Numbered from the stretch's first letter, positions 42,251-52,233 are shown. The stretch: DNA of 64,000 nucleotides from an uncultured Paracoccaceae bacterium (GCA_947488175.1 CANKYO010000003.1:1-64000), one strand, 5' to 3'. A program made the numbers and translations. Notes: generated by a model not told the origin, from the sequence alone.

Positions 42251-43074
42251 CCCAGATTCCGCATGCCGGTGTTATCGGAAACCCGATCAGCCACTCACTG
42301 TCCCCGAAGCTTCACGGTCATTGGCTTGAGCGCTATGGCCTTGCGGGTGATTACGCTGCTCTGCAGGTGGCTGAGGATGCGTTGGAACAAACCCTTCGGT
42401 CATTGCCCGCACAAGGTTTCGTTGGGGTAAATGTGACCTTGCCGCACAAGGTTGAGGTGTTGAAATATGCTGATCAGGTATCGGATCGTGCGACCCTGAT
42501 CGGTGCTGCAAATACCCTGACTTTCCGAGAGGATGGCCGTATTTTCGCAGATAATACAGATGGTTATGGTTTCATGGCCAATCTGCGACAGGGTGCGCCG
42601 GATTGGGATCCAGAGGCAGGACCGGCGGCCATTTTTGGCGCTGGTGGTGCTGCGCGCGCGATTATTGTGGCACTGGCGGATGCCGGTGTGCCGGAGATTA
42701 TCCTGTCCAACCGGACCCGCCCCAAGGCAGAGGCGCTGCGCGCCGATTTTGGCCCGCGCATCCGCGTTGTCGATTGGGTGCAAGCGGGATCCATGTTGGA
42801 GGATGCGACCACTGTCATCAACACCACATCATTAGGGATGAAAGGGGCGCAACCGTTCAAGGTGCCGCTTGATGCGCTGCGCCCTGATGCGGTGGTGACT
42901 GACATTGTTTACAATCCGCTGCGGACCCCGTTTCTGGATACTGCCGCCCGGATGGGTTGTGTCGCAGTTGATGGTCTGGGGATGCTGCTGCATCAGGGTG
43001 TGCCTGGTTTTGAGCGCTGGTTTGGTCATCGTCCTGAGGTTGATGATGAAACCCGTCGGGCCGTTCTGGCATGA
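42247..43074 (+). CDS. aroE: Shikimate dehydrogenase
   Basis: 275 residues. NPISHSLSPKLHGHWL is the shikimate-binding motif, followed by GVNVTLPHKVEVL with the catalytic lysine, then NTDGYG and the NADP-binding GAGGAARAI with NRTRPKAEAL. It reduces 3-dehydroshikimate in aromatic amino acid synthesis. Four-base overlaps link it to maf and coaE. Confidence 0.97.
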   Translation: MTQIPHAGVIGNPISHSLSPKLHGHWLERYGLAGDYAALQVAEDALEQTLRSLPAQGFVGVNVTLPHKVEVLKYADQVSDRATLIGAANTLTFREDGRIFADNTDGYGFMANLRQGAPDWDPEAGPAAIFGAGGAARAIIVALADAGVPEIILSNRTRPKAEALRADFGPRIRVVDWVQAGSMLEDATTVINTTSLGMKGAQPFKVPLDALRPDAVVTDIVYNPLRTPFLDTAARMGCVAVDGLGMLLHQGVPGFERWFGHRPEVDDETRRAVLA

Positions 43075-43661
43075 GCCATTTTCTGGGGCTGACCGGGTCC
43101 ATTGGCATGGGCAAATCGACAACAGCACAAATGTTCCGTGATGAGGGCGTTCCGGTTTGGGATGCGGATGCGGTTGTTCATGCGCTTTATGCAAAAGGCG
43201 GTGCGGCTGTTCCAGTGATTGCGGCCACATTTCCGGACGCTGTTGTTGATGAGGCGGTGTCGCGGCAGGTTCTGAAGACGATAATTGCCGCCGACCCGAC
43301 CGCGTTGCAGACCATTGAGCGCATTGCGCATCCGCTTGTTGCCGCGCATCGTCAACGCTTTATTGATGATCACGATGACCCGCTTGTCCTGTTTGATATT
43401 CCGTTGTTGTTCGAGACCGGTGCAGAGGCATGGCTGGATTCGGTGCTGGTTGTGTCGGTTCCCGCCGATGTTCAGCGTGAACGCGTCTTGGCCCGTCCTG
43501 GTATGAGCACGGCGCAACTCGACACTATTCTGTCCCGCCAGATGCCGGATGCCGAGAAACGCGCCCGCGCGGATTATGTCATCGAAACGCTGACGCTGGA
43601 CGATACCCGCAATGCCGTGCGAAAACTGATTGCGACGATCGAAGAGGCCGAAAATGCGTGA
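43071..43661 (+). CDS. coaE: Dephospho-CoA kinase
   Basis: 196 residues. P-loop GSIGMGKSTTAQM near residue 10, followed by VPVWDADAVVH, is the CoaE start; LFDIPLLFETGAE is the lid region. It phosphorylates dephospho-CoA in the last step of CoA synthesis. It overlaps aroE by four bases and dnaQ by eight. Confidence 0.96.
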   Translation: MSHFLGLTGSIGMGKSTTAQMFRDEGVPVWDADAVVHALYAKGGAAVPVIAATFPDAVVDEAVSRQVLKTIIAADPTALQTIERIAHPLVAAHRQRFIDDHDDPLVLFDIPLLFETGAEAWLDSVLVVSVPADVQRERVLARPGMSTAQLDTILSRQMPDAEKRARADYVIETLTLDDTRNAVRKLIATIEEAENA

Positions 43662-44385
43662 GATTGTTCTGGATACAGAGACGACCGGTTTTGAACCCGC
43701 CGAGGGCGATCGCATTGTCGAGATTGGCGCGGTTGAGCTGATGGGCCATGTGCCCACCGGACGCACCTATCATCAATATATCAACCCGCAGCGGTCGATG
43801 CCGGCCGAGGCATTTGGCGTGCATGGCATCGGTCCCGATCTGCTGGAACCGCCACAAGAGCCGAAACCGGGGCAGGAAACATTGCGCGACAAGCCGCTTT
43901 TCACGGATATCGCGCAGGATTTTGTGGATTTTGTGGGTGATGCAAAGCTTGTCATTCATAATGCTGCCTTTGACATGAAATTCCTGAATGCAGAGCTTGG
44001 CTGGCTGAACCGACCGCTTTTGCCGATGGATCAGGCTGTCGATACGCTGGCAATTGCCCGGCGGAAATTTCCAGGATCGCCAGCGTCGCTGGATGCGCTG
44101 TGCCGCCGGTTCGGGATCGACAACTCGTCGCGTACCCTGCATGGCGCGTTGCTGGATAGTGAGATTCTGGCAGAGGTGTATCTGGAACTAATCGGTGGTC
44201 GTCAGCCGGATTTTGCTTTGGCGGCAGATACCCGGACTGTGACGGCAGGTGGCGTTTCGGATGATTGGCGGCCTACGCCGCGCCCGCAACCGTTGCCCCC
44301 AAAACTGACCGAGGAAGAGGCCGCCGCCCATTCTGCGTTTGTGGAAAAGCTGGGCGACGACGCTGTCTGGAAAAAGCTGGCTTAG
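43654..44385 (+). CDS. dnaQ: DNA polymerase III epsilon subunit (3'-5' proofreading exonuclease)
   Basis: 243 residues. Exo I motif DTETTG with D and E, then HNAAFDMKFLN (Exo II) and the LHGALLDSEILAEVY (Exo III epsilon) region with the catalytic histidine and aspartate. The ATG at 43654 overlaps the coaE stop and gives MREIVLDTETTG; the earlier ATG at 43630 is not used in homologues I know. The end overlaps secB by four bases, convergent. Confidence 0.96.
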   Translation: MREIVLDTETTGFEPAEGDRIVEIGAVELMGHVPTGRTYHQYINPQRSMPAEAFGVHGIGPDLLEPPQEPKPGQETLRDKPLFTDIAQDFVDFVGDAKLVIHNAAFDMKFLNAELGWLNRPLLPMDQAVDTLAIARRKFPGSPASLDALCRRFGIDNSSRTLHGALLDSEILAEVYLELIGGRQPDFALAADTRTVTAGGVSDDWRPTPRPQPLPPKLTEEEAAAHSAFVEKLGDDAVWKKLA

Positions 44386-44876
44386 TTCGCCGCTGCTTTT
44401 TCTGCTTCTGCCCGGCGCGCCAGTTCGGACCGGTAAAGCGCCAAAAAATCAATGGTTTCGAGGTTCAGTGGCGGGAAGCCACCGTCGCGGGTGACGTCAC
44501 TGACGATACGCCGCAGGAAGGGGAAGGTGATCCGCGGACATTCGATCAGCAGATAGGGGTGCATCTGTTCTTCTGGCACGCCTTCGACGTGGAACACGCC
44601 GGCATATTCGATTTCGAGGATAAAGAGCGGTTCGCCCTTTTCCTTGGTTTTGCTGTTGATGTTCAGCTTGGTGATGATTTCGTACTGGTTGTCCGCAGAC
44701 CGTTTACGCGCGTCCAGGTTCACCTGCACCTGAATTTCCGGCTGTGCGTCACCTTGAACACCCTTCTGGGCCAAGATGTTTTCGAAGGACATGTCGCGGA
44801 TATATTGGGCGAGGACCCGGCTGGTGACCTGAGGGGCCTGTGCGGGCGCTGCGCCATTTTCGGGGGTGTCGGACAT
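44382..44876 (-). CDS. secB: Protein-export chaperone SecB
   Basis: 164 residues with the SecB core: YIRDMSFENILAQKG, EIQVQVNLDARK and a FHVEGVPEEQMHPYLLIECPRITFPFLRRIVSDVTRDGGFPPL stretch that is strongly conserved. It holds precursors unfolded for SecA in the cytoplasm. Convergent with dnaQ, sharing four bases. Confidence 0.97.
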   Translation of the reverse strand: MSDTPENGAAPAQAPQVTSRVLAQYIRDMSFENILAQKGVQGDAQPEIQVQVNLDARKRSADNQYEIITKLNINSKTKEKGEPLFILEIEYAGVFHVEGVPEEQMHPYLLIECPRITFPFLRRIVSDVTRDGGFPPLNLETIDFLALYRSELARRAEAEKAAAN

Positions 44877-44934
44877 TGGAAACTGCTCCAGTTAAATAAG
44901 GTTGGCGCGTTCCTAACAGCCTATTTCCTAAGGC

Positions 44935-45417
44935 TCAATGCTGTGTCCAACCGGATGGCCCGTGTGTCGGCTTTTTATTTGGTGTCAGATCTTCGAACTC
45001 CGCATCTATGACACGGTCATCGGGGTGGCTGCCGGGCGGGGGTGGTTGTTCACCCATGGTGAAGCTTTTCACCTTGATCCGGCTGCGCGCCCAAAGATAT
45101 GCGGCTTTGCGCACACCGGGGACCAAAAGCGATAGCCCGACGATATCGGTAAAAAAGCCGGGCGTCAGCAGAAGTGCCCCGGCGAACAGGATCATTGCCC
45201 CGTTGGCGAGCGGTTCTGTTGGGTCCCCGAGTTCTGAGAAGGATCGCTGCAGGTTCGCGATTTCACGCAGTCCCTGGCTGCGGACCAGATAGGACCCGGC
45301 GATGGCAGTGGCCAGCACGATCAGTAACGTCCACCAGATTCCGATCACGCCGCCAACCTGAATAAACAGGGCGATTTCAATCATTGGAACGGCAATAAAG
45401 GCGATAAGCAGCCACAT
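44935..45417 (-). CDS. FxsA family membrane protein
   Basis: 160 residues. Helices cover about 1-45 and 70-105; the sequence pattern MIEIALFIQVGGVIGIWWTLLIVLATAIAGSYLVRSQG is the FxsA signature (phage exclusion suppressor family), with a hydrophilic tail rich in proline. The biochemical role is unclear in general. It is next to secB and divergent from the Tim44-like gene. Confidence 0.9.
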   Translation of the reverse strand: MWLLIAFIAVPMIEIALFIQVGGVIGIWWTLLIVLATAIAGSYLVRSQGLREIANLQRSFSELGDPTEPLANGAMILFAGALLLTPGFFTDIVGLSLLVPGVRKAAYLWARSRIKVKSFTMGEQPPPPGSHPDDRVIDAEFEDLTPNKKPTHGPSGWTQH

Positions 45418-45527
45418 CTGGTAGGCCTTTCATAACATGTTCGGGGGCAAGGTGGACTCGGCCCTACCCCTGACCTACATAAGGAATGACTGGGCAATTA
45501 CCATGCCTTCCCCTGAACGAGGTCACG

Positions 45528-46187
45528 ATGAACTCTCCGATTATCCAGCTTTTGGTGCTTGCGGGCATTGCTGTTTTTCTGATCCTGCGCTTGCGCGGCG
45601 TTTTGGGGACTCGCGAGGGGTATGAAAAGCCTGCTGTAACACGGGCCGAGCCTGACCGGAGGCGCAAGCCTGAGTTCGATGTGATCGAGGGCGGTCCTGA
45701 TCTGGATATTACCGACCACGTTGCCGAAGATTCCGATGCGGCCAAAGCGCTGGCGGCGATGAAGCGCGTTGACCCGAGTTTCAATGTTGGGGAGTTTCTG
45801 GGTGGCGCACGCGGTGCCTATGAGATGATCCTGATGGCCTTTGAAAAGGGCGAGCTGGATGGGATCGTGCCTTATATTTCAGAGGATGTGTACGAAGCCT
45901 TTGCCACGGTGGTTGACGAACGCCAGCGCCAGGGTCTGACCATCGAGGCGAATTTTATCGGTATCAGCGATATGGCGCTGGTTGAGGCCGAGATGGATGA
46001 AACCACCAAGGAGGCGGAGGTTTCTGTGCGCTTCAAAAGCGAGATGACATCGATAGTGCGAGACAAAGGTGGCGATGTCATTGAAGGCAGCGATACCGAG
46101 ATCAAGCGCCAGAAAGATGTCTGGACCTTTGCCCGCAAGATGGATTCTGGTGATCCCAACTGGCGTCTTGTTGCCACGGGCGAATGA
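45528..46187 (+). CDS. Tim44/TimA-domain membrane-anchored protein
   Basis: 219 residues. One N-terminal helix (about 3-20, IIQLLVLAGIAVFLILRL), then a variable linker, then the Tim44-like domain (GGARGAYEMILMAFEKGELDGIVPYISEDVYEAF to the end DPNWRLVATG). In alphaproteobacteria this domain is related to the mitochondrial import factor Tim44 and has been linked to membrane-protein handling. The ATG at 45528 has GAGG six bases before it. It overlaps mltA by four bases. Confidence 0.9.
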   Translation: MNSPIIQLLVLAGIAVFLILRLRGVLGTREGYEKPAVTRAEPDRRRKPEFDVIEGGPDLDITDHVAEDSDAAKALAAMKRVDPSFNVGEFLGGARGAYEMILMAFEKGELDGIVPYISEDVYEAFATVVDERQRQGLTIEANFIGISDMALVEAEMDETTKEAEVSVRFKSEMTSIVRDKGGDVIEGSDTEIKRQKDVWTFARKMDSGDPNWRLVATGE

Positions 46188-47209
46188 TCCGTAGTTGGCT
46201 GGTCTGCTTTTTTCTGACACTGACGGGCAGCGCGATGGCCGAACCGACCTATAGCCAGCTTTTGTTTGATGACCTGAATGGATGGGCGGCTGATGATCAT
46301 CAGGCCGCCCTTGATGTTTTCCTGAATACTTGTGGCGACATGCGTGACCCGCAATGGGAGGTCTTGTGCGATTTCGCCCGTACCGGGCCGGAACCGCGGG
46401 GGTTTTTCGAGAAGTTTTTTCGCCCGGTGCTGATCGAGGATGGTGAGCCGATGCTGTTCACCGGATATTTTGAACCTGAACTGCCGGGATCGCGCGTGCG
46501 CGGCGATGCCTATCAGCATCCGATTTATGCCGTGCCCGACGATCTTGTCCCCGGAAAGCCGTATTTCACCCGGCGCGAGATTGAAGAGGAACAGCCGCTG
46601 GCGGGCAAGGGCCTGGAGCTGGCATGGCTGACGGATCCGGTTGATCTGTTTTTTTTGCAGGTGCAAGGGTCAGGCCGTATCAGTCTGCCGGACGGTACCA
46701 TGATACGTGTGGGGTATGGCGGCAAGAACGGCCGTAACTATTCGTCGGTGGGGATGGCGTTGGTGGATCGGGGTGAGTTTGAACCGCATCAGGTATCTGC
46801 CGCCGTGATCCGCAACTGGGTGCGCAAGAACCGGGCCGAGGGCCGTGCGTTGCTGTGGGAAAACGAGAGTTATGTGTTTTTCCGCGAGGTGAGCGAGGTT
46901 CCGGCGGAGCTAGGCCCGCTTGGTGCGATGAACCGGTCAATTACGCCGCACAGGTCCGTTGCGGTTGATCCGGCATTTGTGACCCTTGGTTCCCCAGTCT
47001 GGATCGAAAAGGAAGGGGCGGAACCGATCAATAGGTTGATGGTCGCACAGGATACCGGATCGGCGATCAAGGGTGCGCAGCGTGCTGATATCTTTTTCGG
47101 GACAGGTGATGATGCAGGCCGCGCAGCGGGCCGCATCAAGGATGGTGGTCGCATGATTGTACTGATGCCAGCGACCATGGCCCATCGTCTGGTTGTGGCG
47201 CAACGCTGA
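46184..47209 (+). CDS. mltA: Membrane-bound lytic transglycosylase A
   Basis: 341 residues. A signal peptide of about 19 residues ends at AMA before EPTYSQ; no lipobox cysteine is seen. The MltA domain (MLFTGYFEPELPGSRV, then DLFFLQVQGSGRISLPDG) precedes the 3D domain with AQDTGSAIKGAQRADIFFGTG, where the conserved aspartates are. It cleaves peptidoglycan to 1,6-anhydro-muropeptides, which connects with the AmgK/MurU recycling genes at the right end of the window. Overlaps the next gene by one base. Confidence 0.95.
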   Translation: MIRSWLVCFFLTLTGSAMAEPTYSQLLFDDLNGWAADDHQAALDVFLNTCGDMRDPQWEVLCDFARTGPEPRGFFEKFFRPVLIEDGEPMLFTGYFEPELPGSRVRGDAYQHPIYAVPDDLVPGKPYFTRREIEEEQPLAGKGLELAWLTDPVDLFFLQVQGSGRISLPDGTMIRVGYGGKNGRNYSSVGMALVDRGEFEPHQVSAAVIRNWVRKNRAEGRALLWENESYVFFREVSEVPAELGPLGAMNRSITPHRSVAVDPAFVTLGSPVWIEKEGAEPINRLMVAQDTGSAIKGAQRADIFFGTGDDAGRAAGRIKDGGRMIVLMPATMAHRLVVAQR

Positions 47210-47790
47210 TGCGCCGCCCCCGCCATCTGTCGACCGAGGAACGTGCCTTATGGGATCGTGTTGCGGAGCGAACCACCCCAATTGATCCCAAGCGGCCAGC
47301 GGTCACGCCGAACCGACCGGCACCCGCAAAAACAGTTGCTAAGCATGAGCCGTTGCCACGGTTCAGTGTTGGACAGTCGGCGAATGGGCATCGCCCGAAT
47401 GATGTGTTGCCGGGGATTTCCGACCGTCTGTCTGCCGCGCCGGTCAATATGGACCATAAGTCATTCGGCAAGATGAAGCGCGGCAAGTTGAAGCCGGAGG
47501 CGCGGATTGATTTGCATGGGATGACCGTGGCGGAGGCGCATCCGGAGCTTGTTGCGTTTATCCTTGGCTCGCAATCGCTGGGCCGTCGTCTGGTTCTGGT
47601 GATTACCGGCAAGGGCAAGGACCGCGATGATGGTGGCCCTATCCCGACCCGGCATGGCGTGTTGCGTCATCAGGTGCCGCAATGGCTGGCGCTGCCGCCG
47701 TTGGCGCAGGCGATCCTGCAGGTCACGCCCGCCCATCTGAAGCATGGCGGTCATGGTGCGTATTACGTCTATCTACGCCGCCGCCGGTAG
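47209..47790 (+). CDS. Smr/MutS2-domain DNA-binding endonuclease-like protein
   Basis: 193 residues. A proline-rich N-terminal half is followed by the Smr domain: RIDLHGMTVAEAHPEL with the DLHG motif and LVLVITGKGK. Smr domains nick DNA or RNA. Its 3' end overlaps the convergent MFS gene by 18 bases, so the final residues YLRRRR and the transporter tail are encoded on opposite strands of the same DNA. Confidence 0.92.
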   Translation: MRRPRHLSTEERALWDRVAERTTPIDPKRPAVTPNRPAPAKTVAKHEPLPRFSVGQSANGHRPNDVLPGISDRLSAAPVNMDHKSFGKMKRGKLKPEARIDLHGMTVAEAHPELVAFILGSQSLGRRLVLVITGKGKDRDDGGPIPTRHGVLRHQVPQWLALPPLAQAILQVTPAHLKHGGHGAYYVYLRRRR

Positions 47791-49008
47791 TTGCCGCGTG
47801 GCGTTGCGCAGAGGAATAACGCAGACCAGCGATGCGAAAGCGAAAGACAGGGCATAGCCGAGCAATTGCTGTTCGAACCCGATCCCGGCATCAATGAGCC
47901 AGCCTGATAGCCCCGGCCCGATGGCCGACCCAAGAACCATGCAGGCAGTCACCGCCGATTTGATCGAACCGAGGTTTTGTGTGCCATAGTAGCTGGCCCA
48001 GATCGCGGCAGGCAGTGTCGCGGCGCCGCCACCGGCCATGCCCATGAACACGACACCCGCTGCGGACCATGCAACGGTGGGGGCGTACCAATGCAGGGTG
48101 AACGCTATGCACAGGGGCAGCAGGTAGAAGGGGAACAGGCGCCCCGGCCCGAACCGGTCGATCCCCCAGCCGTAGACGAATGTGAATATCATGAAGGAAA
48201 ACGTGCCGAGCGGGAATATAGCGACGAGGCTGAGGTGATCCCATCCTTTGATTTCGGCAAAATGGACCTGATGGAACCAGAAGGCGGTGCCGAAGGCCGG
48301 AAAAAGCGAGATGGCGGGTACCAGCGCCCAGAAAAGCGGATGCCGTAGTGCCTCGGCCCGGGTCCAGTGCCGGTTGTTCATGCCCCTGGCCTCGTTTTCG
48401 GTTGAGACGGATTGCGGGGTGCGTTCAAGGCGGAGCAGGCGGTAAAGGATCGGGGTCATCAGAATGGCGAAGATGGCGGTGCCGATCCAGAGCGTTTGCC
48501 AGGCGAACCAGGTTTTCAGCCAGACGAAGAAGAGCGGCATTGTTGCCTCTGCCAGCATGAAGCCGAGCGATGCGGTGGCAAGCGCGCGTCCGCGTGTGGC
48601 GATGAACCACCGGCTCATCGCGACGATGGCGACGTGGTGGGTCATGCCCTGACCGAGGAATCGCAGGGCGAAGATGACGATTGGAAGGGCGGCGGCGTAA
48701 GGATTGAAGGCCATGGCGAGGCAGGCCATGGCGAGGAGAAGGATGACCCCGATGCCGATGATCCGCACGCGAAACCGGTCGACCAGACCACCGGCTGCCA
48801 GCATTGCCGCGGCTGACGCCGCGGTCCCGATCATGTAGATCAGCCCCCAATCGCCGTTGGACAACCCGAATTCTGCGCGGATGTCACCGCCGAAGATGGC
48901 GATGAAGAAAGTCTGGCCAAAGCTGGAGAGGAACATCAGCAGGAAGCCCACCCCGAGGAAGGGTGCGTTTTGCCTTATGAATTGGACATAGGAGGTCAGA
49001 CCCTGCAT
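47773..49008 (-). CDS. MFS transporter
   Basis: 411 residues with about twelve membrane segments. The first part has GDIRAEFGLSNGDWGLIYMIGTAASAAAMLAAGGLVDRFRVR, the MFS loop 2-3 pattern. The substrate is not identifiable; a monocarboxylate/oxalate-type carrier is one possibility. The start at 49008 is set by AAGGGCG upstream; an earlier ATG at 49116 would add an odd leader. It follows a small membrane gene. Confidence 0.9.
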   Translation of the reverse strand: MQGLTSYVQFIRQNAPFLGVGFLLMFLSSFGQTFFIAIFGGDIRAEFGLSNGDWGLIYMIGTAASAAAMLAAGGLVDRFRVRIIGIGVILLLAMACLAMAFNPYAAALPIVIFALRFLGQGMTHHVAIVAMSRWFIATRGRALATASLGFMLAEATMPLFFVWLKTWFAWQTLWIGTAIFAILMTPILYRLLRLERTPQSVSTENEARGMNNRHWTRAEALRHPLFWALVPAISLFPAFGTAFWFHQVHFAEIKGWDHLSLVAIFPLGTFSFMIFTFVYGWGIDRFGPGRLFPFYLLPLCIAFTLHWYAPTVAWSAAGVVFMGMAGGGAATLPAAIWASYYGTQNLGSIKSAVTACMVLGSAIGPGLSGWLIDAGIGFEQQLLGYALSFAFASLVCVIPLRNATRQLPAAA

Positions 49009-49051
49009 TCGCCCTTGATGATCTGCGGCGGACGGATGTGAAAGTGCAAAG

Positions 49052-49273
49052 TTACCGGTCTTGCCAGCGGCGGTAGCGTTGGACCAGCTCAGCCTCGCAA
49101 AGTTTGAAGCCGACATAACAGAGCAGGGCCGCGACGGCGCAGGCGATGATTTCGGCGAGTTGGATCAACCCACTTTCCATCACTGCGACCCAGCCGAATT
49201 GGCGCAGGAAACGCAGGTTTGCCATGCTCATTTCGAACAGGTTGAATGTGGCGAATGCGAAACCGATGATCAG
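49052..49273 (-). CDS. Small two-helix membrane protein, start codon uncertain
   Basis: A reading frame between hslU and the MFS gene encodes a protein-like sequence with two hydrophobic segments: GFAFATFNLFEMSMANLRFLR, then SGLIQLAEIIACAVAALLCYVGFKLCEAELVQRYRRWQDR at the end. The composition and the positively charged end look like a real gene of about 60-73 residues. There is no ATG, GTG or TTG before the internal ATG at 49231 in this frame; a CTG at 49273 is tentatively used because AGGGGG lies before it. If the ATG at 49231 is used, the protein has 59 residues and begins after the first helix. Function unknown. Confidence 0.5.
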   Translation of the reverse strand: MIIGFAFATFNLFEMSMANLRFLRQFGWVAVMESGLIQLAEIIACAVAALLCYVGFKLCEAELVQRYRRWQDR

Positions 49274-49329
49274 CCCGCCCCCTATAAGAGGACTACGAAC
49301 ACGGAATATCGGTTCAGCTTGAGCGTGGC

Positions 49330-50637
49330 CTACAGCACGTAGCGGCTGAGGTCGGTGGACCGCGACAGTTCGCCCAGATGTTCCTCGACAAAGGCGGCGT
49401 CGATGGTGATTTCGTCACCGGACCGGTCAGGAGCGTTGAAGGACAGATCCTCGAACACCCGTTCGATCACGGTGTAGAGCCTGCGCGCCCCGATGTTTTC
49501 GACGCTTTCGTTTACTTCGGCTGCGATTTTGGCCAGGGCCTTGATCCCGTCTTCGGCGAAGGTCACGGTCACCTCTTCGGTTTTCATCAGGGCCGAGTAT
49601 TGCAGGGTCAGGGCGTTGTCGGTTTCGGTCAGGATGCGTACGAAATCGTCTTCGGTCAGTGCCCGCAATTCGACCCGGATCGGTAGCCGCCCTTGCAGTT
49701 CCGGCAGCAGGTCGGATGGTTTTGCCACATGGAACGCGCCGGATGCGATGAACAGGATATAGTCGGTTTTGATCGGTCCGTGTTTGGTGGATACGGTAGT
49801 GCCTTCGATCAGGGGTAGCAGGTCGCGCTGCACGCCTTCGCGGCTAACATCGGCGCCACGGGCGTCGGCGCGGGCGCAGACCTTGTCGATTTCATCAAGG
49901 AAGACGATGCCGTTCTGTTCGACGGCCTCAAGTGCGGCCTTGGTCACTGTTTCGTCGTCGAGCAGTTTGTCCGCCTCGTCCGCTATGAGCGCATCATAGC
50001 TTTCGGCGACCGTCATGCGTTTCTTGACCATGCGCCCACCCATGGCTTTGGCGAAGAGATCGCCAAGGTTCATCATCCCGCCCATACCGCCGGGCTGGCC
50101 GGGGATTTCGAAACCGCCCATCGGGTTGGACGTTTCGGTCAGTTCCAGTTCGATGATGGTATTGTCGAGTTCACCGGATTTCAGTTTCTTGCGGAACATT
50201 TCGCGGGTGCCTTCGCGGGCATCGGTACCTGCGACGGCGGTGATCACCCGTTCTTCGGCGGCGTCATGTGCCTTGGCCTTGACGTCTTCGCGCATGTGTT
50301 CCCGGGTGTCGAGGATGGCTGTGTCGACCAGATCGCGCACAATTTGTTCCACGTCGCGGCCGACATAGCCGACTTCGGTGAATTTGGTGGCTTCGACCTT
50401 GATGAAAGGCGCGCGGGCGAGTTTGGCCAGGCGGCGGCTGATTTCGGTTTTACCGACGCCGGTGGGGCCGATCATCAGGATGTTCTTTGGATAGACCTCA
50501 TCTCGCAGGTCGTCGCCCAGTTGCTTGCGCCGCCAGCGATTGCGCAGGGCCACGGCGACGGCCCGCTTGGCATCTTTCTGGCCGATGATGAACCGGTCGA
50601 GTTCCGATACGATTTCACGCGGGGTGAGGTCAGTCAT
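49330..50637 (-). CDS. hslU: ATP-dependent protease ATPase subunit HslU
   Basis: 435 residues. The AAA+ elements are Walker [16 protein letters not shown] near 60 and Walker B VFLDEIDK; the intermediate I-domain follows, then sensor residues and the C-terminal RYVL tail, which inserts into HslV. It unfolds substrates for the HslV peptidase. AAGGACC lies before the ATG. The partner hslV lies about 1.6 kb away with two unrelated genes between, as seen in other Rhodobacterales. Confidence 0.97.
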   Translation of the reverse strand: MTDLTPREIVSELDRFIIGQKDAKRAVAVALRNRWRRKQLGDDLRDEVYPKNILMIGPTGVGKTEISRRLAKLARAPFIKVEATKFTEVGYVGRDVEQIVRDLVDTAILDTREHMREDVKAKAHDAAEERVITAVAGTDAREGTREMFRKKLKSGELDNTIIELELTETSNPMGGFEIPGQPGGMGGMMNLGDLFAKAMGGRMVKKRMTVAESYDALIADEADKLLDDETVTKAALEAVEQNGIVFLDEIDKVCARADARGADVSREGVQRDLLPLIEGTTVSTKHGPIKTDYILFIASGAFHVAKPSDLLPELQGRLPIRVELRALTEDDFVRILTETDNALTLQYSALMKTEEVTVTFAEDGIKALAKIAAEVNESVENIGARRLYTVIERVFEDLSFNAPDRSGDEITIDAAFVEEHLGELSRSTDLSRYVL

Positions 50638-50645
50638 GGTGGTCC

Positions 50646-51704
50646 TTATGCATGTGAAGGCGGCAGTTTGTCCAAAGGCAGGACGCCGCCAAGAAGGTGT
50701 AGGATGGTCGCGCGGATCTGTTCCCAGAGCGCGCCAAGAAGAAGCAGGCCGACCCCGAGGATCAGAACGGTCATGGCGATACCGCTGCCGTCAAAGACGG
50801 TGGCGGTGACGGCCACCACATAGCCGATGGCTGTGATCAGGAATGAGCGCCGGTCGATGATGATGGCGACGAGTGCAAAAAACCCGAGTATCCAGAGCAG
50901 AACCCCAAAGGCGTCCTGTTCCATGGCTGATAAGGCGATGGTGTTGATCAGCGCGGGTGCGGCCACGATATGAAGCCAGAACCCATTGGCGGATCGGCGG
51001 GTGACCCTGTGTGGATCGCTCATGTCGAAGATCATGGCGACGGCAAAGACAGCAAGGCCGAGCGCAAGTGTGATCCAGGCAAAGGGACCGTCGGCGGATA
51101 ACAGGAACAGATCGCTTGGGTCGCGGATTTCGCCGCCCTGCGCTGCGGTGAAGACGATTGTTGTCACGAACAGCCCGATGGCGATCATGGCCATGGCGAA
51201 AGGTACCCGGAACCGCCACCAGTAGATGACCAGTGATCCGGTCGCGAGCAGGAGGGGTAGCGGCACGCTGGACAGATCACCCTGCCCGAGCATGAAGAGT
51301 TGCGCCATGCCAGCGACAAACCCGAAGGCTGCATTCCCCGCGAACATGATGGATAGCGCGATGGCCGGTGCGACCATGCGCCGGTGGCGGACAAAATACT
51401 CCGACAATAGCCACAGTACAACGGCACCAATGCCGGTAACCATCACGGCATAGGTCTGGAGATTGACGATTTCGGACCCCAAGGACAGGCCGGTCACCCC
51501 GTACCAGCCGGTGGCGAGAATGATCAGGCCAATGACGATGAAAATCTCGTTGAAGCCTTTGAACAGCTCGAACGGTTCGTCGCCGACAGCCAGATTTTCG
51601 CGTGCGCCGCGCCTGCTGTCGGCAAAGCTGATCAGGGTGGCGGCCTGTTTTTCGGTCAGAAGCCCGCTGCTTACTGCCGCCCGAAGGTCATCACGTTCGA
51701 TCAT
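50646..51704 (-). CDS. Multi-pass membrane protein, unknown function
   Basis: 352 residues. An N-terminal helix pair ([32 protein letters not shown]) is followed by about ten membrane helices; the opening resembles DUF2157-like membrane proteins but the match is weak. GAGGAACC precedes the ATG. It sits 8 bases upstream of hslU on the same strand and may share its transcript. No enzymatic motif is seen. Confidence 0.8.
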   Translation of the reverse strand: MIERDDLRAAVSSGLLTEKQAATLISFADSRRGARENLAVGDEPFELFKGFNEIFIVIGLIILATGWYGVTGLSLGSEIVNLQTYAVMVTGIGAVVLWLLSEYFVRHRRMVAPAIALSIMFAGNAAFGFVAGMAQLFMLGQGDLSSVPLPLLLATGSLVIYWWRFRVPFAMAMIAIGLFVTTIVFTAAQGGEIRDPSDLFLLSADGPFAWITLALGLAVFAVAMIFDMSDPHRVTRRSANGFWLHIVAAPALINTIALSAMEQDAFGVLLWILGFFALVAIIIDRRSFLITAIGYVVAVTATVFDGSGIAMTVLILGVGLLLLGALWEQIRATILHLLGGVLPLDKLPPSHA

Positions 51705-51867
51705 CTGGTTCCTCTGGTTTGGCCAAACCTAGGGTGTGCCTTGCCCAAGTCCAAGGGCCTGTTCCGCCTTTTGCCTGAAATTGCAGTGCTTCACAAATGC
51801 GTGCAGCCGATTGCGTGGTGTCCGCTTGGGCGTAGTGTGGCCGCACCCAACCCGGAGGAGGTTCGAT

Positions 51868-52233
51868 ATGGACAGACGCGCATTCCTTGTTGCTGCTTTG
51901 GCAACCACTGCAACACCCTTGATCGCTGGTGGCCATGGTCGTCTTGGCACCTTTACCGGTGTGAATAATCATGTCGTGACCGGAACGGCAGAGATTGCCG
52001 GGACCGAGGTGAACCTGCTGGACGATTTCACCTTTGACGGTGCCCCTGATCCCAAGGTCGCGCTGGGCAAGGATGGCACATATGACCCTGCCACGATCAT
52101 GGCCCCGCTTGCCAGTGATGCGGGTGCGTCCAGCTATGCCGTGCCGGAAGGTATCAACAGCGATGACTATAACGAGGTCTGGATTTGGTGTGAGCGGTTC
52201 AATGTGGGCCTTGGTGTGGCGCCTATTGGCTGA
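51868..52233 (+). CDS. DM13-domain exported protein
   Basis: 121 residues. The ATG at 51868, preceded by GGAGGAGG, gives [20 protein letters not shown], a signal peptide with an RR pair that could be Tat type. The mature part has [17 protein letters not shown], then [18 protein letters not shown], and the C-terminal [21 protein letters not shown] with a single cysteine: this is the DM13 domain, proposed to act in electron transfer or protein hydroxylation. It converges with hslV, overlapping by eleven bases. Confidence 0.87.
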   Translation: MDRRAFLVAALATTATPLIAGGHGRLGTFTGVNNHVVTGTAEIAGTEVNLLDDFTFDGAPDPKVALGKDGTYDPATIMAPLASDAGASSYAVPEGINSDDYNEVWIWCERFNVGLGVAPIG

